The position numbers were made by a program, and so were the translations under genes. From the NCBI GenBank assembly GCA_019828595.1, contig JAHQRK010000007.1:310001-374000 (forward strand): a stretch of 64,000 bases of DNA. Direction: 5' to 3'. The notes beneath the pieces are model-generated. The model was not told where the DNA came from and made no database searches. It was given only the letters and a program-made list of their open reading frames with translations. Shown one piece after another: positions 54,155 through 64,000 of the stretch. The DNA comes from Aphanomyces cochlioides. Its lineage: Eukaryota; Oomycota; Saprolegniomycetes; Saprolegniales; Verrucalvaceae. Position 1 is the first letter of the stretch, and the number at the start of each line of letters is the position of its first letter.

Positions 54155-55094
54155 ATGGTGGTCAAGATTGGCATCATCGGCGGCTCAAGTCTCTTCCATT
54201 CGACGCGTTTCTCGGCGCTGGCGGAGAAAGTGATTGAGACCGAGTTTGGGTCCGTGTTGGCTTATACTGGAGGATGGGATAACACAACCCACGACATTGT
54301 CTTCATCCAGCGCCACCATGCCGATGCGGCCAACCATGAGTACAGCCAGCCGAGCAATATCAACTACCGAGCAATCCTGACCGCGCTCAAGAAGGAGAAC
54401 GTCGACTGCATCATTGGCATCTACTCGGTGGGATCCATGCGCTTGGATATCCCGATTGGCAAGTCCGTGCACGCGTCAATTTGCCGACATTCTGACTCGT
54501 TGGAGTAGGCTGATTGTTCCAGACGACTATTTCAACCCATTCAACATCTTGAGCATCTCGGCATCGTACGAAGCTCACGTTGTACCACGTAAGTGCAAAT
54601 CCTCAAACTTGGATTGATCCATGAAGCGCAGACATCACGGAACCATTGCGCCAACATTTACTCCAATTGCTCAAGAATGCCAACTTGAACGTCCTTGACG
54701 GTGGCGTGTACGTCCAAGCATTAGGTCCTCGGTTTGAGACGAAATCTGAAATCCGATTCTTTGCTCAGTACGGGGTAAGAACCATCGTCGGTCTCGCGTC
54801 TGACCACTTGAACTTGGCAGGAACTTGTTGGCATGACAGGTGCGCACGAAGCTGGTCTGGCGAACGAAGTTAAGCTTCCATTCGCGATGGTGTCCATCGT
54901 CGACAACATGGCCAACGGTCTCGGGGAAAAGCTCACGGTACACTGACGCATTGTCCATCTTGTCTCTCATCGATTCATGACCGTAGTTGGAAGATTTCAA
55001 ACTGGCCCAAAAGCAAAACTACACCATTATGGAGAACGCTGTGATCCAAATCCTAGACAACTTTGACAGCTCCGTCTTGGCCATCGAGAAGTAG
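54155..55094 (+). CDS. MTAP/PNP-family nucleoside phosphorylase
   Basis: Five exons: 54155-54462, 54509-54588, 54632-54774, 54821-54937 and 54987-55094, total 251 residues, all in phase. The family splits purine nucleosides such as 5'-methylthioadenosine with phosphate. Motifs: KIGIIGGSSLF (phosphate loop), VFIQRHHADAANHEY, the conserved SVGSMRLDIPIGKLIVPDDY, DGGVYVQALGPRFETKSEI and GMTGAHEAGLANEVKLPFAM with SIVDNMANG. The protein is slightly shorter than typical MTAP (about 280). Whether methylthioadenosine or another nucleoside is the substrate cannot be told from this. The 5' start is the first ATG after CCAAT-type promoter sequence. Confidence 0.8.
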
Positions 55095-55831
55095 AAGAAG
55101 CAACACGTCGCACGGATAAGAACAGAGAACGATCTTACCTTGCATCTTTTCTCCATCGAGGCGCCATTGAATCTCTCGCTGTGTGTTGTATCGAGGGTCC
55201 TGCCTCACGGAGATTCACGGAGATGGGAAGAGAGGAGACGGTTCCTCCTCCCTCCACACAGTGGACTCGAACGAGATGCGCTGCACATCGCAACGAGTGT
55301 GTCTTCTTTGTGCCAAATGATATGCGTTCAACTGTTCCTCGTGTGGATCATCGTCGTTGACGGCACTGACACGTGACTTGAACACATCGCGCGTTCGTTG
55401 AAGCTGAAAATTTCACATGCAAAGCCACATGGTGGACCAGTGGCGACGTGAACGTTGCCGCAACGAGAAGAGGGGCCATATCGTTTGATCCATGATGCTC
55501 CTGGCCACATCGAGGAAGAAGAGCCGATCAACTCTTTGTCTGCTGGACATCCGACGCTTGCAACGACGAGAATTGGATCGCAAGACCAGATCAACCAACA
55601 ACTGTGTGATGTGGTCAGCTGGAGAGTACCACATGGGATGAAACTCTCGGCGGGATCGATTCGTCACGCCAAGTGTGCATCTCCAAGTCGTGCCAGCACA
55701 CCACGCGCCTGTCTGGCGCCACGGAACGCAAGTGGAAGTCACGGACAGAGTTGGGAATAAATTATAATTAGCATAATGATAATCGGAACAAAGAGGACGT
55801 AGGTGGAGAGCTGCATGGCCAACGCCGACCG
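55095..55831. other. Intergenic, convergent 3' region
   Basis: About 740 bases between the phosphorylase and KNH-like gene A, which converge. Overlapping ORFs on both strands (55413-55865 minus, 55455-55760 plus) have no domain. Nothing else seen. Confidence 0.35.
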
Positions 55832-56329
55832 CTATTTGACTCGCATGTTCACGTTGGGATACCATTGACGATCTGTGGCGATGGAGAAGGTCTCGCTGTG
55901 AGTCGATCGTGGAGACGCCGTGGCGATTTCAGTCAGGCGGATGTAGAAATTGTCGCCAAGGATCCCCCACGGCACGCGTTCGAGCCAGAAATACCCAGAG
56001 TTTGGCGTGACGGGGGCCAAGACGGTGGTGGCCGACGAGCCCATTTGGAGTAGTTCGAGACACACAGTCGACGCAGAGGCATCCAGCACTGTCCACTCGA
56101 TCACGACTGGACTGCCACGAATCCAAGTCGTGGACTGGGATGGGAAACGCACGACTGCAAATGGCCTCTCGTCGTGCTTGGCGTGCTGCTCCTGGGGTTG
56201 TTGATAGTGGCGCATGGTCCGCTTGTTGGAGTGTAGATTGACTTCTGGGGCACCTAGAGCTGGTGGATGTTTCTTGCCGAGAAACGAGAACGACGCCTGC
56301 CGCACCAAGCGACTGGACATCGCGCCCAT
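55832..56329 (-). CDS. KNH/Kre9-like-domain protein A with myristoylation-type start
   Basis: 165 residues from the ATG at 56329 (MGAMSSRLVRQ), the first that gives a sensible N-terminus; Gly2 and Ser6 fit the N-myristoylation consensus and basic residues follow. From residue 55 the beta-sandwich typical of the Ser-Thr-rich GPI-anchor/Kre9-KNH domain is visible: SQSTTWIRGSPVVIEWTVLD, VCLELLQMGSSATTVLA, PNSGYFWLERVPWGILGD and FYIRLTE. There is no signal peptide. The domain occurs in secreted fungal wall proteins; here the protein looks cytosolic or membrane-tethered. Gene B (57644-58273) is a paralogue. Confidence 0.6.
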   Translation of the reverse strand: MGAMSSRLVRQASFSFLGKKHPPALGAPEVNLHSNKRTMRHYQQPQEQHAKHDERPFAVVRFPSQSTTWIRGSPVVIEWTVLDASASTVCLELLQMGSSATTVLAPVTPNSGYFWLERVPWGILGDNFYIRLTEIATASPRSTHSETFSIATDRQWYPNVNMRVK

Positions 56330-57643
56330 CAAAGAGGATCTCTTGCCGCTCTGGCGACGCCCAGCACACGTGCTAGCGAATACAACAATGGTCAAGACGA
56401 CAGGTTGTTTTTCTTTTTCCCATCCATGCTGACGCAATTGCCGTCCAGTTGGACTGTCTGACCATGTGTCGCATATGTGATGGGTCAAACGGAGAGCAAA
56501 TTCCAAGAAGGGACAGAAAGGCGTATGTCGCGAGATCAAAGATTGAACTCGTCGAGAGAGAGAAGTCTTATCTTTTCATCCTCGCAGCGCATGTGTGGAT
56601 TGTGACCCGCCTGGCGCACGCTGTCGCCATCACGAGTTTCTCCAAGGATATGTTTTTCTTCACACTTTTCAAATGCCCTCCATTGCCTCGTACATTTTGC
56701 ATGGTCAAAGATAGCGCCTGGAATTATTCCGTCAAATTAGCTCCACACTGACATCTCTGGCTAGTTTATGCGGAAATTCAGTGGAAAGGAGATAGATTTG
56801 GTCAATTTTATTTCTGGGGCGATTTATCGAGATGATTTAATGAGACGAATTATTGAGACGAAATATTGAGTGGGATATTGCGACCAGTACAGTAGCGAAA
56901 GAAAGGGCAACCACCACGACGTTGGCATCTCATACACTCGAGAGTGACGCATATCGAGGTCGTCTTGCAATATACGGCTTGGCTTCAAGAAAGTTTGAAC
57001 TGGGTTCTTGCCCACGCACGTCTGAGCTGCGGACGACGGGTGTGAGGTAGCAGAGTGGCGCCAGGTGCGTCAAGAGGCAGGCGGGAGGTTCTTTGAGGAT
57101 GCGACGCCACGCCGCGGAATCAATTCAAGCGTTGGATATGCAAGCGTTCCATAGTCTCGGTCTCCTGACGCTGCTTAACGTGTGTTTTACCCAGGAACAA
57201 CTGAGCATTCGATCATCCAACTTTAATGACGCTGTTGCTTGTCAATCGAAAACCCTGGTCTTGCGAGAGGTGGGTTGTTGTGTGCAGACCAGACGCGGGC
57301 GATTCGCCGAGAACGTGACGCTAGCTTGAGCGTTCAGTACATCGAAAGGCACTCGCCACTGTAACAGTCACGTGCTTGGTGTGGTGGAACGGATCTATGG
57401 TGGCGCCAGCGTGTATGCAAGGGATTAGTATATGTCGCCCTTTGTGCACTGATTCATGCTCGCAAACTTGTGTCGAAGTTGCCAACAGCTTCGAGAACGA
57501 GAGATGCAAGACGCAATCATGTTTCTTATCCGAGAGGGAGAAAGGCTCTTCCACGGTGTATATAGACTCCACTGCTTTCTTTCACGAGGAATGTAGAGGC
57601 ATCAAAGAATAGATAGGATTGATAATTAAGTGCTAAATAAGGT
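56330..57643. other. 1.3 kb between the two KNH-like paralogues
   Basis: Several short ORFs (plus 56449-56751, 57093-57329, 57376-57612), none with a domain. Composition is mixed and the stretch may hold the promoter of gene A and old duplicated flank. No RNA gene or repeat recognised. Confidence 0.35.
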
Positions 57644-58273
57644 TCAGTAACAACTCGCCATGACGGGGGTGACGGTTGTTTGGAAAGAGTTTTCATGCCA
57701 TCGTGCCGGGGTGACCATGCCATGAATCGATGTCGTGGACGACGATTTAATGCTGCTGACTGGAGTCACAGAGCCTTCGCTGCAGGACGAATTCAATCGC
57801 TCGTTGCCAACTCGAAAGGTTTCGCTGAGCGCTTGTCGTGGTGCCACATCGCCATCGACGTTGAGTTCTTGGATTCGGATGAAGAAGCCATCGCCGATAA
57901 GTCCCCACGGCACTTTGCCATAGTAATAATAGCCGCTGTTTGGCGCAGACGCTGAGACGAGTGTGGTCGCGTTGGAGCCAAGTTGGCAGAGCTCGATCTT
58001 GACAAACGGGACGGTTGGGTCCATGACTGTCCACTGCACGGCAATCGGCTTTCCCCGGATCCACGTCGACGTCTGGCAGGGATATTTGACTTGCGCAAGT
58101 GGTTTGTCCTTGATTGTGCTACTTCGCTTGAACGAGAGGCGATTCCTCTCTGTAGACGACGAACGTGGTGCGATAATGTGCACCGTGTTGGCGCTCGACG
58201 ATGCCTGCTGTGAATAGCCCGGTAGGCTTGGGAACGAGATGGACATTGACGGATTCGACTGGGAGCAGCCCAT
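57644..58273 (-). CDS. KNH/Kre9-like-domain protein B with myristoyl/palmitoyl-type start
   Basis: 209 residues from the ATG at 58273: MGCSQSNPSMS has Gly2, Cys3 and Ser6, a classic dual acylation start. The frame is open upstream only to a TTG. The KNH-like domain follows: YPCQTSTWIRGKPIAVQWTV, VKIELCQLGSNATTLVS, PNSGYYYYGKVPWGLIGDGF and FIRIQEL. A Ser/Thr-rich tail (SSIKSSSTTSIHG) is longer than in gene A. About half of the domain positions match gene A by eye, so this is an old tandem duplication. Function unknown. Confidence 0.65.
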   Translation of the reverse strand: MGCSQSNPSMSISFPSLPGYSQQASSSANTVHIIAPRSSSTERNRLSFKRSSTIKDKPLAQVKYPCQTSTWIRGKPIAVQWTVMDPTVPFVKIELCQLGSNATTLVSASAPNSGYYYYGKVPWGLIGDGFFIRIQELNVDGDVAPRQALSETFRVGNERLNSSCSEGSVTPVSSIKSSSTTSIHGMVTPARWHENSFQTTVTPVMASCY

Positions 58274-58483
58274 GTCCACTGTGGCGGTCACCTCGTTCGA
58301 CGAGAGAAATGAAAAAATGATCTGGTATGAGCTACCGACATATCCAGCTGCACGCGTCAAGTACCGGTACTTTGGCCGTCGTCAGAGTGGTCTCCATAGT
58401 GAAATCCAGTGAAAATCCAGGGGACATGACTGCTGAATTTACCCACGACGACCAAAACCACGTCGTCGTCATGATGTAAGCTC

Positions 58484-60083
58484 TTATAGAATATGTATCA
58501 TGATATCATGCAGTTGGTCGTCGTCAAAATAACACCTCTGACGTTGAGCATCCAGACCCGATGGCGCCAATCTGGTACTGCCTGGCTGTCTGACCTCATC
58601 TTGAGTGACGCCACACGATGCAAAATGTAATATAACTCGTCCACGCTTCGAAATACGCCAGCCTATTGAGAGAAAGAGCGTCGAAAAGACGATCCAGGCA
58701 AGGTCCTCTACGCCACGGACGCCGTCCTCGAAAGACGCGGCGTCTTTGCCCATATAAGTAAAGTTGCCCATCGTGAACGGCAATCTTGAAGGTTTCGCCA
58801 TGTGCTGACAATGCAGTAGTAATTCTCTCGAACTCGCATCGAAGTGTGCTTCGAGAGCAGCAATGTTCTTTCGGGAGGACGGACGCAGTGTGGTCCAACG
58901 CAAGATCCCCCTCAACCGTCGTCGATCCAGCTCTCATAGCAGCTGACGGCGGTCGACAGTCCAAATTTTTATTCTGTCGACATGTACAAGCAACGACGAC
59001 ACAACAAAGTACTACGTACATCGCTCGGTCGAGTCAACAAACAGCTCACCTCGCTGGTCGATTGCATTCACAATCAAAGAGAGACACACACGCGGTGGCA
59101 TCTTGCCAAAAGCAAGTACTGTAGTCAACCATATGCCCATATTTGGAGCCTCAATTTTGCTGTTCGAGGATGGCAAGCGCGCAGCAGAGACAAGGTGGGC
59201 AAGCCTTGCGTGGTCTTTTTTTCGCAGAGAGCGCGCGCGTGTCAACGAAGGAGAGAATCGAACGCGCTGACCAAGCTGCGGAATGCGCACATGTCGCTTT
59301 CGCATACAGGTCAAGAGTGGTCGACTCTCCTGACGTACAATTCCAAGAGACGTGAAGGCGCCCACTCATGGCAGCATGTACCAACCTCGAAAAAGTTTGA
59401 ATTCGATGCGTGACTCTCAAAATTACAAAAAGGTTCACGCAGCTGCAGACGGCCGTCCCTGCGGTTGACGCACGCGCCTCTCTCCAGGTCCACAACTGCA
59501 CATGCTTGGTCGATTGGGTGCGCCATCGATCGCCCGTGGGCTTTCTCAGGACGAGGCACACGTTGGATCGCAAGAGGCCGAGTGAGTGCCTCAGTGGCGT
59601 ACTTGGCTCGGAAGAAGAATGTTCCGATCGGCTCTTGGTTGACACGGACGTGTTGTCGCTTCGAAATTCTCTGTCTCGATGCGTCCTCCTTCCTTCTCTT
59701 GTATGTGTCCCTCGTGACGTTCGTGAACGAGACAACAAGAACGTTTCGTTATGTGGCCAACTCTTGGAATACAATGCACGATGGGAAGGTTTCTCGACAA
59801 CCACGAACGACGTTTGTACGGTAGATGGCATGGCTTTGCATACCTCAACAGCGACCGTTTCTGCGCTGGAGGATGTCTGTCGTTCAAGCTTTGTAGACAG
59901 CATGCCCACGACAGCGTTGGTCGCGCGCACCGCGTCGTATAGGCATGGCATGAGATGATTATGCCGATCCCATTGAATAATATCATTGCAAATGCTGTCA
60001 TACTCCAACCCCAGTGGAGCGACCGAGAATGATAGAAATAACACATCCAGCGATCGTGACGCCAAGGCGGCTGAATCTTTCAA
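58484..60083. other. Unresolved coding-like region
   Basis: Long open frames overlap on both strands. On the minus strand coding-like pieces include ERITTALSAHGETFKIAVHD (about 58780-58840), VNQEPIGTFFFRAKYATEAL (about 59580-59640) and SVAPLGLEYDSICNDIIQW (about 59970-60030), lying in different frames without clear splice sites. On the plus strand 59410-59958 is also open. I could not build a phase-consistent gene. A frameshifted or many-exon minus gene is most likely. Confidence 0.3.
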
Positions 60084-60253
60084 ACAACGCGCGGACTCAT
60101 CATGATCGGGATTGTAAATGCGGCAACTGGCGAGATCGTCAGGGGGTGAAGGGGTTGCTGCACTTTCGACATGCTAGCAATCATCCGGATATTACCGGAC
60201 ATCGTGCCGTTTCGTGGCAAAATTAGCGATCAAAGTCAAAAGCTGGCTTGGAC

Positions 60254-61958
60254 ATGAACCGCAAGATTGGCTTCGACAATCGGCTATGCTACCAGCGTGA
60301 AGTCGCAAGATGTCAAAAGATCCACCATGGTAAGCTCAGGCATATGCAGCCCACGTCGCTGTCGCCCGCAAAAGGCCAGCTGGATAATACTGCCCCGCAG
60401 ACGCATGCCCACTTGCGAGCCAATTTGAAAAAGGCTCAGATGGACATGGACAAGAACAAACAAATCTATGGGGAAAACCAGCAACTCATGCGCAAGATGA
60501 TCAAGATTTGCGATACAATCCCGTCGGATACAGCCGTGGAGTTTCGTCCCGGCATGCGGCTCAACACAGACCAAACGCCAGTCCTCGACTCGTACATGTC
60601 GATGCAATCTCTCAGTCGCGGGTGTGCCATTGACAAAGGCAGTATGAATGGCGAGTTTCGTCAACGCGAGCACAATAGGATTGAAGAGGAGAACCGCAAG
60701 ATGTTGCAGCGTATCCTCGCGAAAAAGTCCTGTTACAGTGCTCGGAAATGGGACAACGTACCTGCTCTACCTTCCCAAACTCCAGAGCTCTAATTTTCTC
60801 GCTAGGAATACAAGCAATCGATTGACAAGTTCAAGCACGTCCATCAAGACGCCACGGTCGGATACCTTTCACCCAAACACCACAAGCCCAAGCTAAAGCC
60901 TGACGGGGATATGTTGCCGAGCTTGGCATCGCCTCGAACGGACGACCCAGAGCTCGTCATGACAGCACCCGATCCATTCCCTCAGGCATTTCAGCAACCG
61001 ATTAAACCACCAAGTGAACTACTTGGGCAAGAACGAGCTGCCACCGCCTCTTGCACCCAACGGTCATCAGCTTTTATCCGCCAAGCTAGTAAATCTTCTC
61101 AGCTCACGTCTCGAAAGTACGCTCGGTTGTGGCCTATTCCGTTTAACTGCATGATGAGTAGACAATCATATCGGACGAAATGCATCCCGGTTCTTCTCCT
61201 CGAAGCCACAACGTCACTAGGAGCGACGTTTACAATCGAAGAACTTCAAATCGCTCGAGTGACCCCGTCAGCCACACAGCTAGGGGATCAGTTTGACGCT
61301 CTCTGATTGTAAATGGTCTCAACTAAACTTAGGGGGCTTTTGGTTCGAGCAAAGAAAGAGGATAAAGAAGGCGAATGTATCGTTCATCTCAAAGGGCTCA
61401 AAGATATGGCATCATCACTGGGTGGAGCTGATGCGATAGCGATTTTGTACGACCGGTATCGCTCAAAGTCTCACTCAAAACGTCTTTAGGTCCAAACTGG
61501 AAACAATCGAAGTTGTGCCAAGTGTTGGCAATTTCCCACGCCTGACACAAGCTCTAGATGAAGGCGATTTGAAACTTCTCTTGGTCAAACTAGTCCAGAG
61601 CATTCGTGTCAAAGCTCAAGAGGGTGCGGGGTTACGTGTGACGCTTGACTACCTTGCCAAAGACCTGCATCCTGTTGCAAAGGCACCTGCATCTTCAATC
61701 ATCGACGTTTTTGTCCGAGGTGAAGCTCCCCCGCGGTTTGTCCTTCGAGGCAAGACAGCTACCATCTACCTCTGCCACGTTCGAGTGTATGAACTTCGCC
61801 GACTTCTCACGTTCCACGGCTTTGAGCTCCGGTCCCACAACGTTATCAACTACCAATTTTCAGAGACAGAGCTAGTCGCGCACTTTCACGAGATTCCTCT
61901 CTGGATGGACATCTTCCGCATTCTACTCAAACTTGCTCTAAAGCGCACGCGAATTTAA
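60254..61958 (+). CDS. CFAP97 (KIAA1430/Hemingway)-domain protein
   Basis: Four phase-consistent exons: 60254-60757, 60806-61290, 61333-61455 and 61490-61958 (526 residues). A further 45-nt in-phase intron at about 61119-61163 (GTACGC..GAGTAG) is likely and would remove 15 residues. The CFAP97 domain is at about residues 35-185: NLKKAQMDMDKNKQIYGENQ, MRKMIKICDTI, EFRQREHNRIEEENRKMLQR and CYSARKWDNEYKQSIDKF. Members are cilium/flagellum-associated. The C-terminal half (LTQALDEGDLKLLLVKLVQS, RVYELRRLLTFHGFEL) is unfamiliar and could be a second gene if an ATG at 61313 is used; the splice phase favours fusion. Confidence 0.6.
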
Positions 61959-62110
61959 TACCATTCCCAACAATTTTGAGCTCCAGTGTCTCGAACACTA
62001 TGATCCTCACAAGACATCATCCCTTAAGGGCCAAACGAGAATCGGTTGCCATGAACTAGTTCATCAACACGTTGGGTAGATTTCGCCTTCTTGATTCAAC
62101 GTCTTTAACA

Positions 62111-62413
62111 CTAGTGAAGCTCAGCAGTCAAGGCAACAATCCATTTATCTCGCTGAGCCTCCTCGAATTTCATCAAATTCACATGCATTCGGCTCCAATT
62201 TGATCCTGTACCACCAAAAGACGGTGCTAGGCCTCTTCTGTGCGTTATTTTTTGCTTCGCCGTAGCTGCAGCGTTGTGGTCGCTTCTGCCTCTGTAGTAC
62301 GTGTTGAGCAACTTTCTGTTGTCGATCAACTCGGTGACTTTTCGCAATTGGATCGCATCCGGATAAATTGATTCTTCCGGATAAGGTGTGCCATTCGGCA
62401 ACTTGATCGCCAT
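62111..62413 (-). CDS. Hypothetical 100-residue protein
   Basis: From the ATG at 62413 (MAIKLPNGTPYPEESIYPD) to a stop at 62111. It has coding-like composition (LRKVTELIDNRKLLNTYYRG, NLMKFEEAQRDKWIVAL), no signal peptide and no known domain. Its ATG lies on the same CATG as the ATG of the divergent gene at 62412, so the two start codons overlap by two bases. Either this start is wrong (an upstream exon exists) or one of the two is not a gene. Confidence 0.45.
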   Translation of the reverse strand: MAIKLPNGTPYPEESIYPDAIQLRKVTELIDNRKLLNTYYRGRSDHNAAATAKQKITHRRGLAPSFGGTGSNWSRMHVNLMKFEEAQRDKWIVALTAELH

Positions 62414-63476
62414 GGAAATCACGTCGTCATGGTCGCCTGGCGTCGACTTGGGCTTGGCCGAGGAGATCCAAGGCAAGGAAATACATATATTTACGCCTCA
62501 GTCGACGAACTTATTCAGAGCGGACGAAGAGAAACCTTGCTCGATCACGAGTACGAGTTCAACGCATCCATTGAATGGCTGACGACGTGTTCTCCTAGTT
62601 GTGCTACCGTCTGTGGTCAAATTGCTCGATATCGACATTGAAAGCTCGGCGCGCCACGTTGAAGTCTACAATGTCTCGATCTCGCCAACGGGGGAGCGAC
62701 AGTTCAGCTACGTCGACACGATTCGCGGGCTAAAAGGCGCAGATCTCTATCACGTTGCCTACGCTTTTTCCAACGACACAGCGCTTCAAGTCGCCTCGGG
62801 CGTCTCGTTCAAATTTGTGTCGGTCCAGCCTCCCCAAGAAAAAGACTGTTTGAAGCTAGCCAAGCTCGAGCTACGTATCCAAGCCTCAACTGTTGTCCAA
62901 GCACCAGTCCCAGAACCGGCAAACCCAACTCCAGCTCGCGCTCCGATCGATATGGACTCGATGAAGATGATTCTAGCCATGCAACAAGCGATGCAAAAGC
63001 AAATGGAGGAGAAAATCTACCAAGCCGTCGACTCTCGGCTCAATTTACTCACGCAGCGTCTCCAATCGACCGAATCCATGCTGCACAAACTCACAACCAA
63101 GTTTTCAAAAGCTGAGATGAAGCAAGACAAAGACGCGTTTGCCAGTTTGCTCAAGCGATTGGCTTCCCTTGAAAAGCAAGTGGGCAGCATGAAGGCAGCC
63201 AACGGCAATCTCACTGCCTCTCTCGAGCAACTGGCCATCAATGCGTCTGATTCATTGTCTTCTGATGTGGCCGACGGACGACAAAGTCCCAAGCCGACGA
63301 CAACAACGACAACGGACATTACCGCTGCCTCGGAGGCGTCGTTTGCACCAACGACCGCATCGACAAACCCCAGCCCAAGCATGGATCAGCGCGTGGCGAG
63401 CTTGGATTCCGCGCTCACGGCCAGCATTTCAGAGCGAGACACGACGGTGTCTCAGGACCTCGATCCATCGACGTGA
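62412..63476 (+). CDS. PAAT-like (C10orf88) protein with coiled coil
   Basis: Two exons, 62412-62550 and 62599-63476, total 338 residues. The N-terminal 150 residues resemble the beta-sandwich of the PAAT family: EIHIFTPQSTNLFRADEE, PCSITIVLPSVVKLLDIDIE and SSARHVEVYNVSISPTGERQ, then FKFVSVQPPQEKDCLKLAKL. After a Pro linker come Met/Gln-rich coiled-coil helices (MKMILAMQQAMQKQMEEKIY, LTQRLQSTESMLHKLTTKFS) and a Thr/Ser-rich tail. Human PAAT interacts with ABC transporters and AAA ATPases; the family link here is from memory and moderate. Confidence 0.55.
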
Positions 63477-63884
63477 ACTTGTCAATTGTCATTACCACAG
63501 TAGTCAGAATATCTAACCATAATGCATGTCCCACATAAAAACCTTCATAAATATCCAACCTCCACCAAGCCGACTGCTCATATTATACTAAACTCGTACC
63601 ATCTTTTATACCAGATAGGATGCAGTCCGCTTAAAATAATCACATGAGCTATGCAATTAGAGTCAAAATAGCGGATGGTGAGGTATTTACCTGATCGTGT
63701 CGATTGTAACTCATCCACATTTGATTGGTTAAAATTAAATTTGTATTTTAGCCAATGAAATGTCAGTATCGACCGACAACCCTGTAACACACAGCAAATA
63801 TTAAACTTTAATTGGATAAAATTCGTTTTAATTTTGACAAATCTATTTCGACTTCAACCTATGACACATTGTCAACCAAACTTG
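63477..63884. other. Intergenic
   Basis: About 400 bases, AT-rich with CCAAT-type motifs (TTGATTGGTTAAAATTAAAT, AATTGGATAAAATT) around 63720-63825, probably promoter sequence for the gene at 63885. Confidence 0.4.
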
Positions 63885-64000
63885 ATGCAGAACCAAGCGC
63901 GAGGTGGCGGCGGCGACCGCGTCTTGGAGCGATGCAACATGACTGTGGTCTCGACGTGGCACAGCGATGAGCTCATGAGCCTTGTTTACCAGTCCAGCTC
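63885..64000 (+). CDS. Start of a gene cut by the window end
   Basis: From the ATG at 63885 an open frame (MQNQARGGGGDRVLERCNM, then VVSTWHSDELMSLVYQSS) runs to the window edge without a stop. It follows CCAAT-like promoter sequence. 38 codons are too few to identify. Confidence 0.4.
   Translation, partial: MQNQARGGGGDRVLERCNMTVVSTWHSDELMSLVYQSS

Overview
The window looks like nuclear DNA of an oomycete, most likely a saprolegnialean (Aphanomyces/Saprolegnia-like). This is inference from gene content, not a database result. Genes are closely packed. Introns are mostly 40-56 nt with GT..AG ends, and every splice model given below was checked by hand for phase. The gene set is eukaryotic and partly ciliate-cell type: CCT2, NUP133, OST3/6, eIF4A, an LRR/IQ coiled-coil protein and a CFAP97-domain protein. 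The mobile elements (mariner, hAT, Harbinger, IS630/Tc1, CENP-B/pogo, Crypton) are kinds reported from oomycetes.

Layout. 1-7.2 kb is a mobile-element graveyard: a 5'-cut mariner transposase, a frameshifted hAT and a frameshifted Harbinger relic, an ORF of unknown function with one in-frame TAG, an intact IS630/Tc1-type transposase, and a 1.2 kb near-perfect foldback whose two outer ends carry a tRNA-like (SINE-like) head. 7.4-31.4 kb is a gene-dense block: a multi-pass membrane protein, CCT2, mitochondrial bL25, OST3/6, NUP133, a large LRR/IQ/coiled-coil protein, threonine aldolase, an HSF-type factor, a CCNDBP1-like protein, a basic disordered protein, a small multi-pass protein and a PCO/ADO-type thiol dioxygenase. 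31.9-39.5 kb is one very large many-exon TPR gene on the minus strand.

40.0-48.4 kb is a duplicated block. An alpha/beta-hydrolase gene exists in three copies, interleaved with one intact eIF4A and two decayed eIF4A C-terminal fragments. A small MITE-like element with a 10-bp target duplication lies between hydrolase A and eIF4A. 48.5-53.8 kb is a second mobile-element cluster: a 3.1 kb element with ~210 bp terminal inverted repeats built of 21-bp units, whose own Tc1-like transposase is broken in two around a CENP-B/pogo-type transposase gene, followed by a frameshifted Crypton tyrosine recombinase. 54.1-64 kb returns to host genes: an MTAP/PNP-type nucleoside phosphorylase, two KNH/Kre9-like-domain paralogues with N-myristoylation-type starts, a CFAP97 gene, a PAAT-like coiled-coil gene whose ATG overlaps the ATG of a divergent ORF, and the start of a gene that runs off the end.

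Functional links are loose, as expected for a eukaryotic chromosome. I see no operon-like system. The most unusual parts are the SINE-tipped foldback, the 21-bp-unit TIR element with its split transposase, the tandem hydrolase/eIF4A block with frame-preserved eIF4A remnants, and a candidate 23-nt intron in the thiol dioxygenase gene.
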